This document shows, piece by piece, positions 18,161 to 25,658 of a stretch of DNA of 64,000 nt. Within the stretch, counting starts at the first letter, position 1, and every line of letters starts with the position of its first letter. The notes under the pieces were generated by a model. That model ran no database searches. It was not told the origin of the DNA and worked only from the letters and a program-made list of their open reading frames with translations. The stretch is taken from the NCBI GenBank assembly GCA_963663185.1, contig OY760135.1:2170001-2234000 (forward strand), written 5' to 3'. Both the position numbers and the translations under genes were made by a program. The stretch comes from Bin125 sp963663185 (GTDB lineage Bacteria > Chloroflexota > Dehalococcoidia > Bin125).

Positions 18161-18889
18161 CTACTCGTCTATCAGCCGGAATATGCCCACAAAGAGATCG
18201 CCGTCGTCTACATATCCATTGATCCACTGCCTCCGCGAGCCAGAAGCATTGGGGATGACCGCCGCAAACTCCACACTGTTGCCTCCGTGAAAGTCCGCTG
18301 CGAAGGTCCCTCGAGGCATGAGACTCCAAGAGAGTGCGAGCGATCCATTCTCGTCATCAACCACGATGCCGGGATTTCTGATATCGGGGTTCGCCTTGAG
18401 GAATGAGAGAACCTGACTTCTCGACTTCTCGTTGATCTTGCAATCTACATCGCCTTCTTGGAGCATTCGGTCCAACTTATCTAGGCGATCTTGGACAACC
18501 GTCATGTCTCGCGCTCGCACAGTGTATTCGGACCACACTAAGTATTGTGCATCCAGTGCTCCCGTTTCGAGCAGGTCATCAGGGAGGGCAGCTTCCATAG
18601 CTCCCACACTCGCCTTGATCCAATGGTCGATGATTGGTGGAGTGTCCTTCATCCGCCATTGCTCTAGCTGCGAAAGAATATCTGCTGGATGATTTGCATG
18701 TGGGGAGCCAGCATTGCCCCTAGCCTGGCCTATCGCTTTGTCTCGCAGTTCCCTATAAGCGTCCGGAGGGTGGTGGTCAGTGAAGCGCAATCCGCGCTCC
18801 AGCTCAGACTCAGTCAGCCAGTATCTGGACACGCGGGCATCGTCCTCATCGAGGAATTGGGATAGTCGATCGGCTGTCGGACTTGGCAT
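18161..18889 (-). CDS. hypothetical protein, second gene of island operon
   Basis: A 242-aa cytoplasmic protein. The N-terminal half is helical and charged. Residues 115-165 include VQDRLDKLDRMLQEGDVD and NPGIVVDDENGSLALSW. The C-terminal third has alternating strands (LALSWSLMPRGTFAADF, GNSVEFAAVIP) resembling a small beta-sheet domain found in other uncharacterised mobile-element proteins. No catalytic motif was recognised. It starts 3 bases after the upstream gene ends and is followed 12 bases later by the 145-aa gene, so the three are almost certainly co-transcribed and probably work together. Confidence 0.68.
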   Translation of the reverse strand: MPSPTADRLSQFLDEDDARVSRYWLTESELERGLRFTDHHPPDAYRELRDKAIGQARGNAGSPHANHPADILSQLEQWRMKDTPPIIDHWIKASVGAMEAALPDDLLETGALDAQYLVWSEYTVRARDMTVVQDRLDKLDRMLQEGDVDCKINEKSRSQVLSFLKANPDIRNPGIVVDDENGSLALSWSLMPRGTFAADFHGGNSVEFAAVIPNASGSRRQWINGYVDDGDLFVGIFRLIDE

Positions 18890-18892
18890 GGT

Positions 18893-19570
18893 TCATTCTT
18901 CCCCTGAGCTTCGCAGCCCTTGAACGATCTGCTCGATTCGCTCGCCAAAGGCCTCGCCCTGTTTTGCGAAATCCGACCTATCGGCGTCCGACCAATCGTA
19001 ACGCTCACTAGAGGCAAACCGGATGCCCAACTGCTCATCCTCGATGGTGTGCCGCAGGCGCAAAGTCAATCGCGTCTTCAGGCTCGATTGCGCCGCGAGA
19101 CTGAACCCAGTCGCTCCCCAGGACTCAAGGTCGTCTCCGAGCAAGTGCTGAGTAGCTGAGCGATCGATTAGCGATCCTATTTCGAAGTCCAAGTCCTCGA
19201 TCGGCAAGAAAACATCAGCTTCCCATCTGTGATTCTGAATGTCGAGGCCAGTTGACTGCATCAAACTGAAGCAGGACTGCAGCCTCGACATGAAGACGTC
19301 ACGGGCAGGGGAGTGACCGGAATGATCTTGGATCGAGATCGCTGGATTGCTCTCCATCGTAATACCAATCTGGTCGACCAAGCTCACGAAGCGAACCCGA
19401 TCGTCGTCATCTTGCAGACGGATCGCATTTCGCAACACATCGAGAAAGTGCCCGCGGTCGCTGGCGGTCTCCGGGTCGAATTCCCGAACGACCACGGAGA
19501 AGTGAACGCCGTAGTTCTCGAATCGAGGTTCTTCAGGCATTGATGCCCTCCGAGTTCTGGCATCCACCAT
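18893..19570 (-). CDS. hypothetical protein, first gene of island operon
   Basis: A 225-aa soluble protein; ATG at 19540 (MPEEPRFENYG) is a credible alternative start giving 215 aa. It is rich in acidic residues, with mixed strand/helix character (VHFSVVVREFDPE, DRVRFVSLVDQIGITM, RLTLRLRHTIEDEQLGIRF). A TIGR04255-like fold was considered but cannot be asserted. No signal peptide. It leads the three-gene operon inside the repeat-bounded segment next to tRNA-Lys. No integrase, toxin or nuclease motif is visible in it. Confidence 0.65.
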   Translation of the reverse strand: MVDARTRRASMPEEPRFENYGVHFSVVVREFDPETASDRGHFLDVLRNAIRLQDDDDRVRFVSLVDQIGITMESNPAISIQDHSGHSPARDVFMSRLQSCFSLMQSTGLDIQNHRWEADVFLPIEDLDFEIGSLIDRSATQHLLGDDLESWGATGFSLAAQSSLKTRLTLRLRHTIEDEQLGIRFASSERYDWSDADRSDFAKQGEAFGERIEQIVQGLRSSGEE

Positions 19571-19904
19571 TTCGCACAGGGATCGCCTCCGTCTGCAGCT
19601 ATTCTACCTGGACATGTCCGAAAATCTGCGGATAATTTGTCAAGGAATCCTCTTACTGCTCCAGAATCCTCAGTGGACCGGTCGACGTGTCCGCTCGGCG
19701 AGTTTCCCGCCGGCTCTACCAAATGGACGAGGAGCAGACCACTCGACTCGGTGCCAGCCGTCAACATCGCACGGAAAGTGATGCACCACGTAGGTGAGGA
19801 CGTGATCCAGTTAGTGCGGTGGAAGTCGTCGGGCCTGGGTTGGCTTCACCTCCGTTCAGGCTGTGGCACGGTGAGGAGTCCGATAGGAGTGGCCTTCGGT
19901 CGTG
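19571..19904. other. upstream region of the island operon, nothing firm
   Basis: About 330 bases between the operon start and the istB remnant. It must contain the operon promoter, but no convincing -35/-10 pair or operator was identified. No gene was recognised. Confidence 0.45.
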
Positions 19905-20220
19905 AGGATGTGTGGGGGGGGGGGTATTGGCCGAGCCAGTCGAGCATGGGGTGGTCAGCTTTTCGTCGCCGAAGACCTGGACCCACTCGTAGAACGCGAG
20001 GTTGGTGATGACGGTTGTGGAAAGCCGCTCGCAGCGGTCGGCGAGCAGGATGAAGAGCAGATCGCCGTTGGCCCGGTTGAAGGGCACAAAGCCGAGTTCA
20101 TTGACGATCAGTAGGGCGACCTGGAGGCCGCGCTGGCGCAGGCGCGAGAGTGTTCGTTCGTCGCGCGGCTCGACCAGTTCGCAGACGAGATCGGCGGACC
20201 GGACGAAGCCAAACCACTGG
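19905..20220 (-). pseudogene. istB: istB (IS21 helper ATPase) remnant
   Basis: Read on the minus strand from 20220: FVRSADLVCELVEPRDERTL, then LQVALLIVNELGFVPFNRAN, then LLFILLADRCERLSTTVITN and EWVQVFGDEKLT. This is the second half of IstB-like AAA+ helper ATPases, with Walker B LLIVNELGF (normally VDELG). The N-terminal half with the P-loop is missing. Frame changes occur near 20100 and near 19945 before MLDWLGQY. The poly-C/poly-G run at 19914-19924 lies at its end. IstA is absent. It is a decayed IS21-family element. Confidence 0.75.
19914..19924 (+). repeat. poly-G tract of 11 bases
   Basis: Eleven G preceded by TGT, at the broken 3' end of the istB remnant. It closely resembles the tract at 17391-17401. 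Confidence 0.7.
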
Positions 20221-20375
20221 CTGCGCGGGGCTGAGGCCCAATTCTGTTTGGCTCCGTTGCGCGACCGGAGGAGTTTCGATCTACCCTGCCGGGACTACGA
20301 ACGCCGGTACCGCAACTTGGCTTCGAGAAGTTCGACCTGCCTCTCACCTGCTGGAACTACTTGTTAGGTCCAACT

Positions 20376-20420
20376 CGAACGTCAACTCGAAGGTTCTTGA
20401 TTTTGTCCAGTTGGTGGGCC
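20376..20420 (+). repeat. direct repeat, inner copy abutting tRNA-Lys
   Basis: This copy begins CGAACGTCAACTCGAAGG and matches 17557-17602. It extends over the encoded CCA and first acceptor bases of tRNA-Lys (20412-20420). Repeats that overlap a tRNA 3' end are typical attachment sites of integrative elements. The 2.8 kb between the copies holds the three-gene operon and the istB remnant, but no integrase. Confidence 0.6.
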
Positions 20421-20487
20421 CTCTGGGACTCGAACCCAGGACCTTCGGATTAAAAGTCCGCTGCTCTGCCGACTGAGCTAAAGGCCC
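20412..20487 (-). tRNA. tRNA-Lys (anticodon TTT)
   Basis: On the minus strand the sequence begins GGGCCTTTAGCTCAGTCGG. It has the anticodon loop CTTTTAA (anticodon TTT), a T arm with GGTTCGAGTCC and ends with an encoded CCA. The acceptor stem pairs with one G-T wobble. The 3' end overlaps the direct repeat at 20376-20420. Confidence 0.95.
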
Positions 20488-20521
20488 AGGCCCAGTTTAT
20501 GCGGAATCTTGGCGGCTGTGC

Positions 20522-22924
20522 CTATTGCAGGGCTGACACGACGGCAAGTTCGGCGATCTGTTCGTCGGAGTAGCCGAGCAGGTCTCGCAGGACGGTGTCG
20601 GTGTCGGCGCCCATCAAGGGGGCGATGTCTGGGCGGCGCGCCGGCGTGCGACTGAGCAGGATGCGCGCGCCCTCAACGATCGAGCGTCCTTGCGTGGGAT
20701 GCGCGAGCTCGACGAAGTGACCGCGGTGCTGGAGCTGCGGGTCTGCGGCGCAGTCGGCGGAGGATTGGACCGCGTGCGCGGGGATGCCGACCGCGAGCAG
20801 CGCATCGGCGGCCGCGTGCGGCGAGCGTTGCGCGGTCCAGGCCGCGAGTTCCTCGCCGTTCAGCAGCTGGGCGAGCGCCGCGCGATCATGGTCGTCGCGG
20901 CAGGCGACGGCGACCCATTGGTCGTCGCCTGCGGACGCGAAGACGCCGTGCGGAGACATGTGCGGATCATCGTTGGCGTTGGGTTGCCAGGTTTGTCCGT
21001 AGAGTTGGTAATGGAGTAGGGCAGGGGTGAGGAAGTGGATGGCGGCTTCCATCTGCGAGACGTCAATGTATTGGCCGTGTCCGCTGTGTTGACGCTCGCG
21101 CAGCGCGGCGAGCAGGGCTGCGGTCGCGAAGCGCGGCGCGACGTAGTCGGTGTAGGCGCCGAAGGGACCGGCGGGAGAGCGGTCGGGCCAGCCGCAGAGC
21201 GACGTGAAGCCGGCAAAGGCGGCGGCGAGGTTGCCGAAGCCGGCGAAGTCGGCGAGCGGACCGGTCTGGCCCATCAGGCAGGAAGAGAGCATGATGGCGC
21301 GCGGGTTGACGGCGTGGATGATGTCCCAGCTGAGATTCCAGCCGCGCATGGCGCGCGGCGTGAAGGACTCGGTGATGATGTCCGCCCAGCGCACGAGGTC
21401 GAGGATCAGTTCACGGCCCTGGGGATTGGCGGGGTCGATGGTGATCATCCGCTTGGAGGCGTTCATGTTGTGGAACATGGACGAGCCCTCGGGTTGGGTG
21501 GAATCGTCGTTGATGTAGGGCTGGAGCGTGCGGGCGGTGTCGATGCGGACGGACGATTCGACGCGGACCGTGTCTACGCCGAAGTCGGCCATCGGTCGGG
21601 TGCCGGCAGGTCCCGCCATGACCCACATGAGGTCGAGCATCTTGAGGTCGGAGAGAGGCGGCTCGGTGAGCGCTGGTTCGGTGAGCGCTGGTTCGGTGAG
21701 CGTTGGTGCGGTGGCGGGCAGGACGATGGCCGGGAGTTGCTCGGCGAGGACTTCGTCCGTGTGTTGACCAAGCGAGGGAGCGGGACGGTCGTAACTGATC
21801 GGCGTATCGGAGAGACGCGCGAACGGTCCTGGAAAACTGAGCGCGTGACCGTTGATGTCGACTTCGCGCCAGTAATCGCGAGCGGCGAGCTGTTCGTTGA
21901 CGAGCAGATCATCTGTCGTGGAGACGGGCACGAGCAGTAAGCGGCGTTCCTGCGCGACCTGGAAGAGCTCAGCTTTCGTCCTGCTGGCGCAGAGCGCCGC
22001 AATCACCTCGCAGCAGCGCAAATACTCGCTGATCGGCTCCTGACCGGTGAGGAGCAACAAGGTGTAGTTGAGCCAGTCCTTGTCGCGAGTGGCTTCGTCG
22101 CAGAATCCTTCTTCGAAGGCGTATTGCATGAGTCGTGCGGAGAAGGGTCCGATGGCGGCGCCGAATAGGTAGGTGATGGCGACGTGCCCGTCGGCGCAGG
22201 GCCAGAAGAGCTGTACCTCGAGCGGGCCGAGCTTGATCCCTTTGGCGGATCGGGCGAACGGAGCGGCGCGATTGGGAGCGTTGAGGATGCCGGATTGGGT
22301 GGCCTGCGCAAAGGCTGCCTGAGCGGAAACGTCGATGAACTGTCCGAGTCCGGAGCGCTCGCGCTCGTGTAGGGCCATGAGCGCGCCGATGGCGGCTTCC
22401 GCGCCGGCGTGGAGGGCGGTTTGCGGCAGGCTGATGCGGAGTGGCGCGCGGTCAGCGTCGCCGCTCTGGATCATCGGACCGGCTGCTGCTGCGACAGTGA
22501 GATCGGTAGCGGGCCAGTCGGACTTGGGTCCATCCGAGCCGAAGGCGGTGATGGCGCAGTAGATCAGGGCGGGATGGATCGCGCTAAGCGCCTGGTATCC
22601 GAGGTCGAGCGAGTCGAGCGCGCCCACATCAGAGGATTCGATGAGCACGTCGGCTGAGCGAACCAGGCGGCGGAACTGTTCGCGTCCCTGGCTGGACTCG
22701 AGGTCAAGCGTGATCGAGCGTTTGCCGCGGGCATATGACTGCCAGATGAGGGAGTCGTCGAGCCCGGCTGGCTGATCGCCGCTGAGGAAGGGCCCGCGGC
22801 GGCGGGCGGCGTTGCCCTGGGGCGGTTCGACTGCGATCACGTCGGCGCCGAGGTCGGCGAGGATCATGCCGGCGATCAGGCCGCGTTCATCGGTCAGGTC
22901 AAGGACTCGCACGTCGTTCAACAT
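20522..22924 (-). CDS. fused double class III (CaiB/BaiF) CoA-transferase
   Basis: The protein has about 800 aa, roughly twice the usual length, because two CaiB/BaiF domains are joined. The first domain covers about residues 1-395 and the second about 415-800, linked by a short repeat (LTEPALTEPALTEP). The family moves CoA between organic acids through an aspartyl-CoA intermediate. In the second domain the expected Asp is present (GAYTDYVAPRF). The first has RISLPQTALHAG at that place and seems to lack it. ATG 22924 is preferred because GCGGAGG lies 8 bases upstream; 22945 is also possible. The unfused pair at 61653-64000 matches the two halves one to one. Substrate unknown. Confidence 0.85.
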   Translation of the reverse strand: MLNDVRVLDLTDERGLIAGMILADLGADVIAVEPPQGNAARRRGPFLSGDQPAGLDDSLIWQSYARGKRSITLDLESSQGREQFRRLVRSADVLIESSDVGALDSLDLGYQALSAIHPALIYCAITAFGSDGPKSDWPATDLTVAAAAGPMIQSGDADRAPLRISLPQTALHAGAEAAIGALMALHERERSGLGQFIDVSAQAAFAQATQSGILNAPNRAAPFARSAKGIKLGPLEVQLFWPCADGHVAITYLFGAAIGPFSARLMQYAFEEGFCDEATRDKDWLNYTLLLLTGQEPISEYLRCCEVIAALCASRTKAELFQVAQERRLLLVPVSTTDDLLVNEQLAARDYWREVDINGHALSFPGPFARLSDTPISYDRPAPSLGQHTDEVLAEQLPAIVLPATAPTLTEPALTEPALTEPPLSDLKMLDLMWVMAGPAGTRPMADFGVDTVRVESSVRIDTARTLQPYINDDSTQPEGSSMFHNMNASKRMITIDPANPQGRELILDLVRWADIITESFTPRAMRGWNLSWDIIHAVNPRAIMLSSCLMGQTGPLADFAGFGNLAAAFAGFTSLCGWPDRSPAGPFGAYTDYVAPRFATAALLAALRERQHSGHGQYIDVSQMEAAIHFLTPALLHYQLYGQTWQPNANDDPHMSPHGVFASAGDDQWVAVACRDDHDRAALAQLLNGEELAAWTAQRSPHAAADALLAVGIPAHAVQSSADCAADPQLQHRGHFVELAHPTQGRSIVEGARILLSRTPARRPDIAPLMGADTDTVLRDLLGYSDEQIAELAVVSALQ
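21661..21715 (-). repeat. 15-bp tandem repeats encoding the interdomain linker
   Basis: About three copies of a unit read on the plus strand as GGTTCGGTGAGCGCT encode ALTEP repeats between the two CoA-transferase domains. The number of units could vary between strains without breaking the frame, because the unit length is a multiple of three. Confidence 0.8.
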
Positions 22925-22999
22925 CGGAAATGCCTCCGCTCGCATCTTGGGAGAGATCGTAGCGAAACACGGGAAACCGCGCCGGAGCTGGGCAGAGGG

Positions 23000-23857
23000 T
23001 CAGAGGCTCGTGTCGGATCCGGCGGAAGCTGCCCAGGTGGAGGTGAGCAGAGATTCGGCGGCGGCCTGGACAGCGCGTTCGGCGGCGAGGAGAGCAGATC
23101 GGAGGTTGGCTGGATGCTGTGCAAGCGCGGATTGAATGGCCTGAGCGGCTGCTTGATGCAGCGCCGTGCCGACATTGATTTTGGCGACGCCGAGATTGAC
23201 CGCGGCGCGGAGTTCGGATTCGCGTAGTCCGCTGGCGCCGTGCAGCACCAGCGGAATCCCGATGCGTGCGGAGATCTGTTGCAGTCGGTCGAGCTGCAAT
23301 CCGCCGATGGCTGGTCCGCCATGTGTGTTGCCGACGGCTACCGCGAGCCAATCCACACTGGTCGCGTTGACAAAGCGTTCGGTTGCTGCGGGATCGGTCC
23401 AGGCGGGGTCGCCGATGGTGACGCCGGGCTCGCGGCCCGCGACGTGGCCGAGCTCGGCCTCAAGCGGGAGCCGAGACCAGGTGGCGAGCCCCTTCGCCTC
23501 GCGGACGAGGTTGATGTGATCGTCAAGCGGCAGCGTGGATCCGTCAATCATGACTGAGTTGAAGCCGGCATTGATCGCGTCGGTCAGCTCAGGCAGGGTA
23601 TCTGCGTGGTCGAGGTGCAGGGCGACGCTGGCGTCCGAGTCATGTAGTGTGGCGCGAACGGCGTGAACCGCGAGATCGGCGCCGCCGAGCAGCTCGAGTC
23701 CGGAGCGGTTGCACTGGATGAGGACGGGGCGGCTGGTGGCTTCAGCGGCGCGGATGACGCCGCGGATCATCTGGATTGTGGAGACGTTGGCGCCAACGAC
23801 GGCGCGGCGTTGTTCGAAGGCCTGACTGATCATCGCGCGTGGATCGCTGAGCGGCAT
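23000..23857 (-). CDS. class II fructose-bisphosphate/tagatose-type aldolase
   Basis: A 285-aa protein if started at ATG 23857 (MPLSDPRAM). The frame is open further upstream, but that part would run into the divergent sigma factor region. Typical class II aldolase motifs are present: the zinc-binding ALHLDHAD, the SVMIDGSTLPLDDH region, EAELGHVAG, AVAVGNTHGG and LVLHGASGL. It cleaves or forms ketose bisphosphates with a zinc enolate mechanism; the exact sugar phosphate cannot be told from sequence. It is divergent from the ECF sigma gene and follows no other gene closely. Confidence 0.88.
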   Translation of the reverse strand: MPLSDPRAMISQAFEQRRAVVGANVSTIQMIRGVIRAAEATSRPVLIQCNRSGLELLGGADLAVHAVRATLHDSDASVALHLDHADTLPELTDAINAGFNSVMIDGSTLPLDDHINLVREAKGLATWSRLPLEAELGHVAGREPGVTIGDPAWTDPAATERFVNATSVDWLAVAVGNTHGGPAIGGLQLDRLQQISARIGIPLVLHGASGLRESELRAAVNLGVAKINVGTALHQAAAQAIQSALAQHPANLRSALLAAERAVQAAAESLLTSTWAASAGSDTSL

Positions 23858-23885
23858 GGAGTCCAGTGTGCCATAGCCACGCTGA

Positions 23886-24524
23886 GTGGCGTCGTCACTA
23901 AACTTGGATTGCCCAACAGTGCGGAGCGTCCGAGTGGATTCTGCCAGCAACCGACCGGACTTTTCCACGTTGGACGACGATCGGCTGGTGTCGATCGCGT
24001 TGGATGGTCGGTTGGACGCCTTCAACGTGCTGGTGCTTCGCTACCAGGGACGGGTGCGCGCGATCTGTCAGGGCATCGTGGGATCGTCTGACGCGGATGA
24101 TCTGATGCAAGAGTCGTTCATCAAGAGCTGGGAGCGTCTGGGCAGTTATCGGCAGGGCGGGAAGTTTGCGGCGTGGTTGGGCGTGATTGCGCGCCGCACA
24201 TGTTTCGACCATCTGCGGCAGCGGCAACGCCGGCCCTCGACGTCGTTGAATCGACTGACCGATACGTTGGGCGATCACTTTTCGCCGGCCGATCCGTCGC
24301 GTTCACCTGATGAGGAGGTGTTGAATCTGGAATTGAGCGGCGTGTTGCGAGAGGCGTTGGAGTCGCTGCCGGAGGAGCAGCGTCGTGCCGTCTTCTATCG
24401 TGATGTGATGGATTTCGAGTACCGTGAAATTGCGGACGCGACAGGATGGTCAATGGGCACGGTGAAATCACGCATCAGTCGGGGGCGATCGTCAATGCGC
24501 GATTTCATGAAGGAACGGATCTGA
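23886..24524 (+). CDS. ECF-family RNA polymerase sigma factor
   Basis: A sigma-70 family regulator of about 200 aa with region 2 (AFNVLVLRYQGRVRAICQ, DADDLMQESFIKSWERL, AAWLGVIARRTCFDHLR) and region 4 (ALESLPEEQRRAVFYRDV, EYREIADATGWSMGTVKSRI). The GTG at 23886 gives 212 aa; a later GTG at 23934 would also leave region 2 intact. It is followed by a membrane anti-sigma factor, as is usual for extracytoplasmic-function pairs, so envelope signals probably control it. The target regulon is unknown. Confidence 0.92.
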   Translation: MASSLNLDCPTVRSVRVDSASNRPDFSTLDDDRLVSIALDGRLDAFNVLVLRYQGRVRAICQGIVGSSDADDLMQESFIKSWERLGSYRQGGKFAAWLGVIARRTCFDHLRQRQRRPSTSLNRLTDTLGDHFSPADPSRSPDEEVLNLELSGVLREALESLPEEQRRAVFYRDVMDFEYREIADATGWSMGTVKSRISRGRSSMRDFMKERI

Positions 24525-24566
24525 TGATGCCGATCGGGGAACAAATCCGAGCAGCGGTGCGTCTGA

Positions 24567-25658
24567 ATGCTGAGCAGGAGCGGAGGTCGTAGGCCGATGC
24601 GACGACTGTTGCAGTTGATGCCGAAGCGCGTGACGCGCAGATTGCCGGAGCGCTGGCGAGATGACCTGTCGGCGTACGTCGATGGAGAGTTGACTCCACG
24701 AGCGCAGGCTCGGTTGGAGGCGCAGTTGGCTCAATCGGAGGAGATGCGGGCGTACCTCGAGGACCTGCAGCGAATGCGGACGGTGTTTGCGGGCTTGGCG
24801 CCAACTCTGCGCGCGACGCCGTTCCAGCTGACTGCTGAAATGGTGCAAGGCGCGTCGAGCTCGCCCTTGCGAGCATCGTCGACCGCGCGAGCATTGCGTC
24901 TGTCGATGGCGAGCGCGGCGGTTGGCGTGGCCACGTTCGGCGCGGTGATGGTCTTCGATCTGATCGACTCACCGTCGGTACGGTTCAGCAGTACCGACGC
25001 GAGCGCGGAACGAGTGTCCGTGCCGACGACGCAGGTGGTGACGGACGAGATTGAGTCATCCGGCCAATCGGGGTCGACAGCGAGCGCTGCCCAGCCGACG
25101 CCGGTGACGGTGGCAGCGGTTGCGCAGCAGGAAGCGGCAGCGGCCGAGCAGCCGCAAGCCGAAGCCGAGTCGGCGGAGCTGGCTGAGTCGGAAGAGCAGG
25201 CTTGGCAGCAGGCTGAAGAGTCGGCGCAACCGATGGCACAGCAGTCGGATGACGCGGCAGACGACCCCTCTCGGCAGGCGATCACGGCCGGTCGCTCAGG
25301 CGAGGCAAGCGGCACGAGTCGGGCCCAGGACGTAACGGCGGCGGATGTGGTGGCGGATGTGTCGGCAGATGAGGATGACGCAGCGACTCAGAACACGGAC
25401 ACGCCAACGGCTGAACAGTCGTCGCAATCTGAATCGGCGACGGAGTCCGTGCAGGCGGAACCTCGGACGGTGGCGACCTCGGTGGCGCAGGTGGAATCGG
25501 ACTGGCCGCTCGAACAGCGGCCGCGCTCAACCATGGTGCAGTTGGCGACGGATCCGAGTTGGGAGCAGCCGTTGCAGTTTGTGTTGGCGGCGCTCGCAAT
25601 CAGCGCAACCGCGGTCTGGACCGTGTTGTTCGTGGCTCAGCGTCGCCTGTGGCTATGA
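24567..25658 (+). CDS. membrane-spanning anti-sigma factor
   Basis: The N terminus (RWRDDLSAYVDGELTPRAQ and RLEAQLAQSEEMRAYLEDL) has the anti-sigma helical fold of the zinc-finger family, but the HxxxCxxC ligands are absent. One membrane segment lies near residues 108-132 (SMASAAVGVATFGAVMVF). A long low-complexity region rich in Ala, Gln, Glu and Ser follows (about 145-320). A second hydrophobic segment is at the C terminus (FVLAALAISATAVWTVLFVA). ATG 24597 (MRRLLQLMPKR), preceded by GGAGG, is an alternative start. The stop overlaps the start of ribD (ATGA). Confidence 0.82.
   Translation: MLSRSGGRRPMRRLLQLMPKRVTRRLPERWRDDLSAYVDGELTPRAQARLEAQLAQSEEMRAYLEDLQRMRTVFAGLAPTLRATPFQLTAEMVQGASSSPLRASSTARALRLSMASAAVGVATFGAVMVFDLIDSPSVRFSSTDASAERVSVPTTQVVTDEIESSGQSGSTASAAQPTPVTVAAVAQQEAAAAEQPQAEAESAELAESEEQAWQQAEESAQPMAQQSDDAADDPSRQAITAGRSGEASGTSRAQDVTAADVVADVSADEDDAATQNTDTPTAEQSSQSESATESVQAEPRTVATSVAQVESDWPLEQRPRSTMVQLATDPSWEQPLQFVLAALAISATAVWTVLFVAQRRLWL

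Noticed and set aside
20376..20420. The direct repeat as simply part of the tRNA gene
   Set aside because: Most of the repeat lies outside the tRNA, 3' to its CCA end, and the outer copy is not part of any tRNA, so duplication of the site is the better explanation.
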